A stretch of 64,000 nt of DNA from assembly GCA_026214975.1 (NCBI GenBank), contig JAOBSW010000100.1, positions 248,001-312,000 of the forward strand, given 5' to 3'. This DNA comes from Gentiana macrophylla. Its lineage: Eukaryota > Streptophyta > Magnoliopsida > Gentianales > Gentianaceae. The notes beneath the pieces were generated by a model, which was not told where the DNA came from, ran no database searches, and saw nothing but the letters and a program-made list of their open reading frames with translations. Below are positions 9,437-19,763 of this stretch, one piece after another; position 1 is the stretch's first letter; every line of letters starts with the position of its first letter. Made by a program: the position numbers and the translations under genes.

Positions 9437-10979
9437 GTCTCTCCAGGTTGAAAAGAACCAGTCCTCGAGTTCACTTGCATCTTCCCACGGTCGAATGGTT
9501 TCCCAACCAAAACTTTCCACTTCGCAAAAGACAATGCGACTTTTTTTTTTTCCAGAAACGAAAGGATTATGTTAAAAAACAAACAAACAAAGTTCACCGG
9601 ACTGAAGCCGGACAATAGCCAAAATTACTCCGGATCACTACCGGCCTAAAGCCGGACACTATTACAGACGAAAGGGACCGGACATGGATCTCCACCAAAT
9701 TCAGCCTCAATAGAGAGGACATGATTTGGTAACATAACACAATACACATTCTTTTTTCATAGCATTAACATAGAAGATTACTAAAATCCTAAACGATAAT
9801 CCGGAAAATACTGACTATCATCCACCCAATCCAACAAACATAATAAAAAAAAAACATAAAACAAACGCGGACACAACGGCTGCCCAGAACCACTATCTAC
9901 CGTCATGAACCGCCACCAGGCGACAATGGAAATACCATCTCCAAACCACACCAAACCGGACAAGAAAACAAAGAGAGCAAAAAAGATCTGCATGCAACCA
10001 CTCTTTATCAGGTAAAGCTTGGCCGGAGAACTGGCGGTCAGAAAAGAAATCCGGCGAAGACTTTAACAAATCCGGCAACCAAAAACTCCAAGCCATCTCT
10101 GGAAATCTCTCTCCTCTTCAACCGACGACCAAAAAATCTTAAAATCGAAGCATCAGAGCCGCCAGCAAAACCACCACCAGTCCAATTGGAAAAAGGAAAG
10201 GAGAAGAGAAAGAAGATCCAAAACTTGCCAAGGGCGGTTATGGATAAGAAAGATGTAGATCTGAACAAAAACAACAAACTAGGACGAAAATAAAGAAGAA
10301 AAAAACAGAAAAAAAAAGGCTGGCACCGGCGCCGGAGAGAGCAGTATAGGTGGAGGAAAAACGAGGGGCTTCTGTTTTTTTAGAGAAAGAGAAAACAGAG
10401 AGAGAAGGATCTTACTGAAAAGATATCGACAATGCGACTTCAACTTTAGTACCATACCAATTTGCATAATAGGAATCAATGTCAAGATCAAACACATGCA
10501 TCTCAAAAATAGGCATAAATCCATGCTTCTCACTGTTGCTCAGCATGTCTTTGAGGTTCCAGTTGTAAGATTTAAGAGAATGTCGAAAAACAAAGTCAAC
10601 TTCTTCTCTTTCCTCTAATTCATTGTCAATGACATACCGAGATTCTTGGCTAGCTTGCAGAGTAGTATTACTACTACCATTATTTTCCAAGACAATATCA
10701 ATGAAATTGAACAATTTAATTTCATATGATTCATTCTTCCCAAAGTCATTCTGGATTTTTTTGTTCAAGTGTACTTGAAACTTTAAGTGAACAAGTGTCA
10801 TGACTCTTCACACCATGGTCATCCAACACAATTTCTTCCTTAATTAATTCTACGTCTTCATCGAAGATAGGTGTTGAATTCTTATTTAAGGGATTTTCAA
10901 TATTTTCATTCAAACCACCATTAAAATAAAAAAAATTGATCACCAATATCCGCTTCGTCGTCGTATGTTGGATTCTCAT
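9437..10979 (-). pseudogene. Decayed ORF of element C, split by retroposon P
   Basis: Minus-strand pieces at 10746-10979 (with STPIFDEDVELIKEEIVLDD) and 10412-10801 (with ANWYGTKVEVALS) form an acidic, low-similarity protein. After removal of retroposon P, the frame continues with FAKWKVLVGKPFDRGKMQVNSRTGSF and runs into the LTR as QPGETDAG. A C-terminal SRTxxFQPGxxDAG tail next to the LTR is common in plant gypsy-type elements. No protease, RT or integrase motif is seen, so the element is non-autonomous. Function of the ORF is unknown; a gag relation is only inferred. Confidence 0.5.
9543..10427 (-). mobile_element. Retroposon P (LINE-like or processed transcript)
   Basis: The insertion is bounded by a 13-bp duplication, GACAATGCGACTT, at 9530-9542 and 10428-10440. 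It begins on the plus strand with a T run, that is, a poly(A) tail on the minus strand after CCTTTCGTTTCTGG. These are marks of target-primed retroposition. The 885-bp body is rich in CCGG-containing and TC-rich sequence and has short minus-strand ORFs (79 and 84 codons) without recognisable domains. It may be a short LINE derivative, a SINE-like unit or a processed transcript; no reverse-transcriptase motif is present. Confidence 0.7.
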
Positions 10980-11070
10980 AATAAATTGGACAAGATTCAG
11001 GAATTTGACGACTCAACAAAATATCATCTTCAACAATATTAGTAATATCCCGACTTTTCGAAAAAGGGTG

Positions 11071-11508
11071 TGTTATAACATGACCGTCAGGGATTCAAAA
11101 CGGATTGCAATAATCAAGAATAAACGAGAAAGCATAAATCACACAAGAAACAATAACAAAAATTTAATATGGTTTCCGGCAATATGCCGACTAGTCCACG
11201 GACAGAAACGAGGAGATTATATTATCACTGAAGATTTTATAGACTCTGATCTACTGAAAATATTCTAGGTTACAACAAATGAGTATTTATAGTCACCAAA
11301 CCCTAGACCTAGCCACCATAACTAAATACTAGCTGATTGACTAAAATACCCCAGATGTGAACTCAGCTCAGCTGACTCCACCAGACGCAACCTGCTGACA
11401 TTTACCCTGCTGACATTGCCTGTTGGCCTTGCCCTGCTGACATTACCCTGCTGGCATACCCCTGCTAGCTGACTTGCCCTGCTGAGAGGTCAAGTCACTT
11501 TTCTAACA
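11071..11508 (-). repeat. 3' LTR of element E
   Basis: This 438-bp LTR carries a degenerate array of CCTGCTGACATT-like units near 11390-11490. It has one block fewer than the partner LTR, which has an extra 'cccctgctgactttgctcag' region. Confidence 0.85.
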
Positions 11509-11689
11509 ATCTCCACCTTGACTTGAGCTCTCGTTCAAACAGATGTATAACTAGATGTCTCTGCACTGCGAAGTATTCGTCAATGCCGGATACTGCACTG
11601 CAGATTCCTTCTCTTACTGCCGGACTTAATAATTTGCAGATGTGATTCCTCCGGATGGGAGTTAACTCAAGATGAGAAACCAACTTCAG

Positions 11690-11935
11690 ATGAGAACCTC
11701 CCAGATTCAAATGAGATCCTCTGCTGTTAACAGATTCAGACTTGATTGAGTTAAGAACAGATGTGATCAACAGATTCAGACTTGATCACCAGACAAGATG
11801 TGATTACTAGATTCAGATGTAATCACCTCAATTGAGGACATTCAACTAAGTTCTTTAGATTCAACTTCAACCAAACAGATTGCAGATTCAGATTCAGATT
11901 TTGAGCTGACCAGATGTGAACACAACAAACTTCAG
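11690..11935. repeat. Degenerate CAGATTCAGA(CTTGATCA) repeats in element E
   Basis: The motif CAGATTCAGACTTGAT recurs at about 11730 and 11771, with shorter CAGATTCAGAT/CAGATGTGAT variants between 11640 and 11935. The tract sits between the deleted coding part and the 3' LTR of E. Small ORFs through it are not credible. Confidence 0.7.
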
Positions 11936-12479
11936 GTAAGACTTCTCCAGATGAGACTTAACTCCAGTTGAGAACTCCACCTCAGACATGTTCACCAGAT
12001 GCTCAACTGACTTCACTCTGCTGAGACTTTTAGACACAGATGCAGAACCAACACAGACATGTTCAACAGATTCAGTCGACACCACTCTGCTGACAGACGG
12101 AATCAGCTGACTTTTGTCAGCCGACTTCCCAGACTTGAACATTCTACTCTACTCAACTAACCTTCACTCAACTGGTACTAGATCAGCTGACCTTCACTCA
12201 GCCGACCCCAGATTTTGGTTCCACCAGATTCAGCTCTTGATTCTTCAGGTTCAGATGCACAACCATGTGCCAGATTAGTGTTGACTGTTCTCAGCTGAGT
12301 TCTGCAAACTCAGCTGAGTATGAAATTGAAGCTCCACCTGCTTTCCAACACTCCATATTGATTGGACTGATTTGCATTCCTTTCCAATGCTACTAGCAAC
12401 CAAACCAAAGACCCGATTATGCAGTACTGTGCGGTACCGATTATGCCTTAGCTTTTGATTATGGAGAGATTCTAACATC

Positions 12480-12990
12480 CTCCAATGACACTTTGTGTTT
12501 CTTACAACAATAAATGAGCGCACAAAATTCTCATATGATCTTTGGTAGTGATACCAACAAAATTAGAGTGCATCCTCATCTTCGATCTAAACATCAATAC
12601 TCCTTAAATCAATCAATATTGTGTTCGGCTTTTCCGGATGATCTCTCGAGAGGCATTCCTTCATGCATCTTTAAAGCGAATGCAGACGTTGCTTCATCAA
12701 CAACTTGTTGGTCAACGACTTTGTCATGTCTGAGACTCTCAAGCTTCGACCACAAAGCTCTTCTTTGAATCCTCTTGAATAACCGGTGATAACATCATCG
12801 ACAAGCACAACAAAATCATTGAATGTGCTTTCTCCTCCAGATTGGCCATCTCAGCGTTTCCTACATCTATCGATTTTGTCAATGGAGCCCAAGGCCTTAG
12901 TTTCTTCAACGGAGCACGTATCTTGATTTGCCACGCATTGAAATTGTTAATTCGTGTGAATTTATCAATCTATAAATCTAACCTGCACAT
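12480..12990 (-). pseudogene. Decayed copia gag (element E)
   Basis: The minus-strand frame IDKFTRINNFNAWQIKIRA is a recognisable copia gag N-terminus (compare MIEKFTGRNSFSLWQIKMRA in element A). It is followed by LEEKAHSMILLCLS and, after a frame change, by weak KSLTNKLLMKQRL similarity. Gag would form the particle that packages element RNA. Several stops and shifts make this a pseudogene, and downstream zinc-knuckle and pol domains are missing. Confidence 0.7.
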
Positions 12991-13110
12991 CTTGATCTCG
13001 CCGAAAGCTAACGTTGATCCCGAACCTACCGTCAATTACGACCTTGGTAACAATCAACCCAACTCGAATAGATTTGGATTCCTTGAAGATAACCTCGCTC
13101 CGATACTGTT

Positions 13111-13561
13111 TGTTATAACATGACCGCCTGAGGATTCAAAGCGGATTGCAATAATCAAGAATAAATGAAAGCATAAATCATACAAGAAACAATAACACAA
13201 GAGTTAACGTGGTTTCGACCATATGTTGACTAGTCCACGGGCGTAAACGAGGAGATTATTTTATCATTGGAGATTTTCTGGACTCGATCCACTTCGCAAA
13301 TATTCTAGGTTACAACGGATGAGTATTTATAGTCACCAAACCCTAGACCTAGCCACCATAACTAAATACTAGCTGATTGACTAAAATACCCCATATGTAA
13401 ACTCAGCTCAGCTGACTCCACCAGACGTAACCTGCTGACATTTACCCTGCTGACATTGCCCAACTGACATTACCCTGCTGGCATTGCCCCTGCTAGCACA
13501 CCCCTGCTGACTTTGCTCAGCTGACTTGCCCTGCTGAGAGGTCAAGTCACTTTTTCTAACA
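13111..13561 (-). repeat. 5' LTR of element E
   Basis: The 451-bp LTR has on its left a minus-strand sequence ACAGTATCGGAGCGAG, a divergent form of the usual TGGTATCAGAGC primer site. The CTGCTGACATT-type units lie at 13430-13550. Confidence 0.85.
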
Positions 13562-13606
13562 GGGCGGACATGTCTTTTTGCAAAAAAAAAAAAACGGAAT
13601 ATTATA

Positions 13607-14680
13607 GGGGTTCTTTATTTACACCCGGCAATTATACTCATACACGGGTGTAAAACAAATCTTTTGATACATTACACCTATTATGTTTCGGGTCCAACAT
13701 TCTACCTATACACCCCATATCTAATATGAATTTAAAAAAAAAACACTTTTGCCAAGGAAATTTTACTACTGCCTAGTCTTCTTCCTCATCTCCTCTGCGG
13801 CTCCGCCTTAGCTCTATTCGCCGTGTGAAGCAACTCGTGAGCCGACGGTGCCGGAACCCTCCTCTTCCCCCGACTTCGTTCACTGCTGTCTTCTTCCTCT
13901 TCTTCATGCCACTTTGTTTTGCCTTCTCCGGCGATATTGATGCTGCAACAATCTTCTCTTTTGATGGAATTTTTGAAGCTAAAAGTTTCTCCATTTTGAT
14001 TTTATCTTTAACTGGTGAAAATGATAATGAACCCCAGAATTTGCCAACGTTGTTTCTTCCTTCACTTTTACTCCGGTAAAGAAACTCTTTTAAGAATACC
14101 CATCTTTTTTAGCTTCTCCCAGCTAATGAAGATCTCGGCGGCGACGACTCTGATTCACCAGTGCAGTCTTTGGTGTGGAAATGAATCCTTCATTTCTCTA
14201 TCTTCTACTCTGGCTCGTGTTGATCAGTTTCAAGTTCCTCTTGCCACTCAATGGAATTGTCCTCTAATGGTTTGATGAATGTGTAAAAAAATAGTATGTT
14301 GCTCTTATCGAATAGCATTTTCCTCAAATGGCATTGACCTTAATATTTCACTGCTCAGTGCTCACCACACTTTCATCAAACCATTTGTCAAAAAATTGAA
14401 GGAAATAGTATGTTGCTGTTATTAGTCCTCTCTATTATACATTCCGGAGGGCATATTGCTGTCATTGCTTGTTGGTGTAAGTCAATTTTGGGAGTGGAAA
14501 TAGTATGAAATTGATGTGTAAGTAGATATGGTAAAATTGTAATTAAGTATGATGTGTAAATAAATAAATAAAAATGTTGCAATTTAAGTGTGGTGTAAAA
14601 GTAGATTTAGATTATTAGGTGTGGCGTAGTGTGTATAGTAGTGTATGAGTAGATTATGTGGGGTGTAAATAATAAACCCC
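13607..14680. mobile_element. TIR DNA transposon F, non-autonomous
   Basis: Terminal inverted repeats begin GGGGTTCTTTATTTACACCC and, on the other strand, GGGGTTTATTATTTACACCCC. Weaker similarity extends to about 40 bp (ACTCATACAC in both). An 8-bp duplication, ATATTATA, flanks it (13599-13606 and 14681-14688). The right LTR of D keeps the empty site (AATATTACATGTATT at about 17689), which proves the boundaries. Subterminal GTGTA-rich repeats occur at the right end. No transposase is encoded. An 8-bp duplication suggests the hAT superfamily, but the termini are not typical hAT ends. Confidence 0.8.
13773..14260. other. Gene-like captured segment inside element F
   Basis: This interior part is unlike the ends of F: TC-rich, higher in GC, with gene-like stretches. 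Open frames run on both strands: minus 73 codons at 13773-13994 (basic C-terminus RRIELRRSRRGDEEED) and plus 84-86 codons at 13825-14275. I do not recognise the protein. It may be a captured fragment of a host gene (5' exon or UTR) as in Pack-type elements, or chance. Confidence 0.3.
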
Positions 14681-15420
14681 ATATTATATGTATTATTTAT
14701 GGATTTAAGAAATAAATAAAAATGAAATTTCTAATAAAAGGGATTTACTTGTTAATTAAAATAAATTAATTAAATGGGTATAAAAAGAAAATTATCCCCA
14801 ATCCCTTCATTGTTATATAATGGCAATTTCTGAAAACGAAAGAAGGGAAGTCGACGGCAATCAACACAAGAATACAATGGGAATTCTTCAATTTCTCACA
14901 AGATCTTTGATGGTTTTCAGAATCGTTTGGAGAATTGGAATCAGCGGGACAAGAGGATCGTTTGGATGCTAGAAAGATGGAGTTTTGAGAAAGGTAATGT
15001 TTTAGCCCTAGTTTTGGTTCCTCTCGTCTTGATCACGTTTCAAGGCGTCGTTTGGTGAATTCGTTTTCCTTATCATTCAAAAACCCTTGTTCACAATTAA
15101 TTATTGATTGATTGTTGATCAATTAGGTTTTGAGTTGAGGGCTTAAAAGAATCTACAGTCCTTTGAAGTTTTGCTTTGGTTTTGCTGCGTTTAAAGTAAG
15201 AGGCTCTTTCTAATGGGTAATTACGTTTTACAATGTTTAGGTTGAGTGTTAGTGTTGGTTTGTAGAAAGGATTCGTGTTTATATGTTGTTGTTATGCTAT
15301 GATATGCTATAGGATGTTTAGAACATGTTTTGCTGCTGTTTTCTGAGTATTTTCGATGTTGCATATGTTTAGAATTGAGTAGGAATCGTAAAAGTGCAGA
15401 AGAATTGAGTTAGGGCTTTC

Positions 15421-15612
15421 CTGCGTTCAATGTGTACGCATTGGTTAGCAATGCACATGAATTGCTGATGCAAGATGGTCAGTTTATTTTTTAGCAAGCT
15501 CAATGCGCACGTATTGAGGGTAATACGCATGCATTGGCCGGACAGAGACATCCTGAATGTTTCTGCTCGTTCAATGCACACACATTCAAAGTAATGCTCA
15601 CGCATTGGTCCC
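15421..15612. repeat. CAATGCG-N2-CGCATTG hairpin array, left LTR of D
   Basis: About seven degenerate copies of a short inverted repeat (stem CAATGCG, two-base spacer) occur here, for example TCAATGTGTACGCATTG, TCAATGCGCACGTATTG and AATACGCATGCATTG. The right LTR of D keeps only two (18437-18482), and element G has a related, longer array (35858-36135). Confidence 0.8.
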
Positions 15613-16883
15613 AATTTTTGGGAGATAATGTGTCTTAGCCCCCGAATCTAGTTTTAATTGTTATTTCTTGATACAAAACATCAAATGAACATGAACAAGC
15701 ATTGAATAAGCTTTTGATGCGTTTAGTTCCGGCACCGAATGAATGCTTCCTAAGAGTTGAAGTTTGGGACCGTCGGAAGAGTATGATTGGCTTGTGCTTT
15801 GGTGAATTAGCATTCATCAATGTCTGTGTATGTGTTAGGCTCGTCCGTGTCTAGTCGTCTAAGTAAGAGAGTAGGAGTTGTGAGGGAGCTTACTTGAAAA
15901 TACTTAGGTGGCTAGTTAATAATTAATAACAAATGTACTTGGGTAATTAAAAGAATAAACATCATGCAAATCTTCGTGAGACACAAGTTTATATCGCAAT
16001 GTGTGGGTGGTCGGATAAAGTGAATAATTGCGTAAGTCTACCAGAATAGACTACATGTGTGGAAAAACTCCACGAATAAACAACTCCGTAAGTCTACAAG
16101 AATAGACTCCAGGTGCGGAGGGACTTCACCGAACGTGTACACTATCAGTCTACTAGAATAGACCTCCGTGGTTATTGGGGTGACCACCAATATGTTGCAT
16201 ACTCCATTGTGAGTTACACCATGCGTAGTGCTCTTGAATACTGATGTAACAAAGATAAGCTAAGTTAGAAACCACTAGTCACAACATGTTGATGAGCATG
16301 AAATGGACCATAGAGTTGAGTCGGTCTCATAAAGATTACCTAATAAAAATAAAAGGAACCTTTTTGTTGTAAAGTTAATTATTCATTAGCTTCTCACTCT
16401 TGCTAAGTACTTATGTACTTACCTCATTTGCATGTTTCTTTTGTATGCATTGTGGGGTGAGAAGATGAACAGTTTGTCCATGAGTTCAATGACGAGGATG
16501 TGTGATGAAGATGATGCTTTGGTGATGCGTCGAGTTTCTTTTAGTTCGTGATGTACTAGATTTGGCTGTTGTTTAATTTCTAGATAAATGTTGCACTTTT
16601 GTTTCCAAGTTGTAAGACAAGTTTGTAAGTTCTTTCTTTGAGACATCGTATGTTGTAATTTTCTTTATCCTTTGTTGTAAGTTAAACTTTCTATCTTTAG
16701 TTTGTTGGATCTTCTATTCTTAGAAGAAATTATGGTGTTTTGCCGAGTCTTTTTAGCTTTCATTTGCTTTTACTTGATACGATGACATAGAGGCTTGCGT
16801 ATAACATTATATTTATTTAATGCTATACGTGCCGAACGTTCTCTTACGGATAAGGACTTAGTATCTGGGACAAGAGTGTTACA

Positions 16884-17637
16884 GTTGGTATCAGAGAGAA
16901 GCATTCATTTCTTTCCTAGGCTTCCTTTCTTAAGATAAGATCTCTTTAGACCATATAGTAACATTCTAATCCTTCCTGATCCTTCACAATGTTAGGTAAC
17001 CACAGAGATACTCGTGTTGGTAAGTCTGGGATTGGGAGTTCTAGGGCTCAGCAAGAAGCGAGTGGTTTGGTTCAAGACAGTTGTGAGTTAGTTGGAACAT
17101 GTTGATGGGTTTTCAGAATCAGGTACCCCACCTCAGTTTTCGTAAGAACAACCTCAAGGATCCTTTGGTTATAACAACACCTTTTTGATAGAGTAATCAA
17201 GGTTGCTAGTATTTTACTACAAGTGGATGGTTGTGTTGGAATCTAACGTTGCAAGAGTAAAGTTATAGGTTTGGATTCTACAGACTTGGTGTGTCTCTTG
17301 GTATAGGTTGGCTACCCAAGAGTTTGTCTACTTGGACTGTTGAACAAGGAAAGTGTTTTTCCTAAGAAGGGAAGACGAGTACAAGATTGGTTAGTGCGGT
17401 TTCAGTGGTTCAAGTTGTGGTTAGTCAGTTTTAGGTTGAGTGTACGAGGTTTTAACGGTTTGGGAATTGGTAAAGTTTTGGTTCAGTGGTTAGCAAGATC
17501 AGAATCGGTTAGATGTTGTCCGTGAGAAACAAGTGAAGCTTCGGTTTGGCTTGCATTGAAGAGAGAGTGCTATGAAAGGTCAATGGTTTGAGCACATTCG
17601 AGTTTTAAGGACGAAACTCCACTTAAGGGAAAAGGAT
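16884..17637 (+). pseudogene. Remnant gag leader and pol tail of element D
   Basis: An ATG at 16989 opens a frame beginning MLGNHRDTRVGKSGIG, like a chromovirus gag N-terminus, which stops within about 40 codons. The last 60 bases (CGAGTTTTAAGGACGAAACTCC...AAGGGAAAAGGA) match the usual end of chromovirus pol plus polypurine tract. Protease, RT, RNase H and integrase are all deleted. A 61-codon ORF at 17340-17525 has no recognisable similarity. Confidence 0.6.
16886..16897 (+). promoter_or_regulatory. Primer binding site, element D
   Basis: TGGTATCAGAGA follows the left LTR end by two bases and differs from the tRNA-iMet site only in the last base. Confidence 0.85.
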
Positions 17638-19759
17638 TGTAATATCCGACTTCTCGAAAAAGGGCCGACGTGTCGTTTTACGGAAAACGGAATATTACAT
17701 GTATTATTTATGGATTTAAGAAATAAATAAAAATGAAATTTCTAATAAAAAGGATTTACTTGTTAATTAAAAGAATTTAATTAATGGGTATAAAAATGAA
17801 ATTATCCACAGTCCCTTCATTATTATATCACGGCAATTTCTGAAAACAAAAGAGGGGAAGTCGACGGCAATCAACATAAGAAAAGGTGGGAGACTTCTTC
17901 CAATTTCTCACAAGATCTTTGACGGTTTTCATAATCGTTTGGAGAATTGGAATCAGCGGGACAAGAGGATCATTTGGATGCTAGAAAGATGGAGTTTTGA
18001 GAAAGGTAACATTTTAGCCCTAGTTTTGGTTCCTCTCGTCTTGATCATGTTTCAAGGCATCGCTTGGTGAATTTGTAGTCCTTATCATTTAGAAACCCTT
18101 GATAACAATTAGTTCTTGATTGATTGTTGATCAATTAGGTTTTGAGTTGAGGGATTAGAAGAATCTGTGGTCCTTTGGAGTTTTGCTTTGGTTTTTCTGC
18201 GTTTAAGGTAAGAGGCTCTTCCTATTGGGTAATTACGTTTTATAATGTTTAGGTTGAGTGTTAGTGTTGGTTTGAAGCAAGGATTCATGTTTATATGTTG
18301 TTGTTATGCTATGATATGCTATAAGATGTTTAGAACATGTTTTGTTGCTTTTTTTGAGTATTTTTTTTATCTTGAATATGTTTGGAATTGAGTAGGAATC
18401 GTAAAGGTGCAGAAGAATTGAGTTAGGGCTTTCCTGCGTTCAATGTGTACTCATTGGTTAGCGATGCGCACGCATTGGTCCCGGTTTTGGGGAAAAGATG
18501 TGTTTAAGCCCCAAATCTAGTTTTAATTGTTATTTCTTGATACGATAACGTTAAATGAACATGAACATGAATAAGCTTCTGATGCATTTAGTTCCGGCAC
18601 CGAATGAATGCTTCCTAAGAGTCTAAGTTCGGGACCATCGGAAGTGTATGATTGGCTTGTGCTTTGGTGAATTAGAATTCATCAATGTTCGTGTATGTTC
18701 CAGGCTTGTCCATGTCTAGTGGTCTATGTAAGAGATTAGAAGTTGTGAGGGAGCTTACTTGAAAATAATTAGGTAGCTAGTTTATAATTAATAACAAACA
18801 TACTTGTGTAATTAAAAGAATAAACATCATGCCATTCTTGGTAAGACACAAGTTTATATCGCGATGTGTGGGTGGTCGGATAAAGTGAATAATTCCGCAA
18901 GTCTACCAGAATAGACTCCAGGTGCGGAAGGACTTTGCGAATGAATAACTCCGTAAGTCTACCAGAATAGACTCCAGGTGCGGAGGGATTTCCCCAAACG
19001 TGTACACTATCGGAGTCTACTAGAATAGACCTCTGTGGTTATTGGTGTGATCCACCAATATGTTGCACATACTCTATGGTGAGTTACACCATACGAAGGG
19101 CCCTTGAATGGTGATGTAACAAAGATAAGCTAAGTTAGAAACCACTAGTCACAACATGTTGATGTGAATGAAGTGAACCATAGAGTTGAGTCGCTCTCAT
19201 AAAGATAACCTAATAATAATAAAAGGAACCTTTTCATTGTAAAGTTTAATTATTCATTAGCTTCTCGATCACTCTTGCTAAGTACCTATGTACTTACCTC
19301 CTTTGCAAGTTTCTTTTGTATGCATTGTGGGGTGAGAAGATGAACATGTTGTCCATGAGTTCAATGATGAGGAAGTATGATGAAGATGATGCTTTGATGA
19401 TGTGTCGAGTTTCTTTTACTTTGTGATGTACTAGACTTGGCTGTTGTTTAATTTTTAGATAAATGTTGCACTTTTGTTTCCAAGTTATAAGACAAGTTTG
19501 TAAGTTCTTTCTTTGAGACATCGTATGTTGTAAGTTTCCTTTATCCGTTGTTGTAAGATAAACTCTCTATCTCTAGTTTGTTGGATCTTCTATTCTTAGA
19601 AGCAATTATGGTGTTTTGATGAGTCTCTTTAGCTTGTGTTTGCTTTTACTTGATACGACGACATAGAGGCTTGCGTATAATATTAGATTTATTTAATGCT
19701 ATACATGCCGAACGTTCTCTTCCGGGTAAAGACTCGGTATTCGGGAGCGGGGCATTACA
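17638..19759 (+). repeat. 3' LTR of element D
   Basis: This uninterrupted 2122-bp LTR starts TGTAATATCCGAC and ends GGGGCATTACA. It lacks about 150 bp of the hairpin array found in the left LTR. ORFs within it (such as 75 codons at 19294-19521, mirrored at 16419-16646 in the left LTR) are paired antisense coincidences. Confidence 0.9.
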
Positions 19760-19763
19760 GTAA

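Larger units (their letters stand above)
11071..13561 (-). mobile_element. Copia element E, gag-only derivative inside the LTR of D
   Basis: LTRs at 11071-11508 and 13111-13561 start TGTTATAACATGACC and end TTTCTAACA on the plus strand. The minus-strand polypurine tract AAGGTGGAGAT sits beside the left one. Target duplications are GGGTG (11066-11070) and GGGCG (13562-13566), one base changed. The 1.6-kb interior carries a decayed copia gag at its 5' side and a repetitive tract at its 3' side. Integrase and RT are absent. The gag resembles that of element A, so A may be a related autonomous lineage. Confidence 0.85.
11041..16883 (+). repeat. 5' LTR of D, split by elements E and F
   Basis: The segments 11041-11070, 13562-13606 and 14681-16883 align in order with 17638-19759. 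The uninterrupted right LTR acts as an empty-site control for both insertions. The segment 15421-15612 holds an array of CAATGCG/CGCATTG hairpin motifs that is longer than in the right LTR. Confidence 0.85.
11041..19759 (+). mobile_element. Gypsy element D, internally deleted chromovirus relative of G
   Basis: Left LTR 11041-16883 (interrupted by E and F; about 2.27 kb of its own sequence) and right LTR 17638-19759 (2122 bp) flank only 754 bp of internal DNA. LTR ends are AGTAATATCC (mutated TGTAATATCC) and ...GTGTTACA or ...GCATTACA. A primer site follows the left LTR and a polypurine-type tail precedes the right one. LTR sequence is shared in many blocks with element G (for example ATTAAATGAACATGA, TTCCGGCACCGAATG, TAGGTGGCTAGTT), so D and G are sister families. 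It sits inside element C. The left flank ATATT resembles ACATT found beyond TRIM1. Confidence 0.85.

Noticed and set aside
9781..10533. Several overlapping minus-strand ORFs of 67-84 codons
   Set aside because: They overlap in different frames inside retroposon P and share no domain, so none is supported as a gene.
11690..13550. CRISPR-like array from the repeated CAGATTCAGA and CTGCTGACATT units
   Set aside because: Units are short, degenerate and without regular spacers, and this is a plant nuclear retroelement.
16419..19521. Near-identical 75-codon minus ORFs at 16419-16646 and 19294-19521, which looked like a conserved small gene
   Set aside because: They lie at the same place in the two LTRs of D, so their similarity comes from LTR duplication, not selection on a protein.
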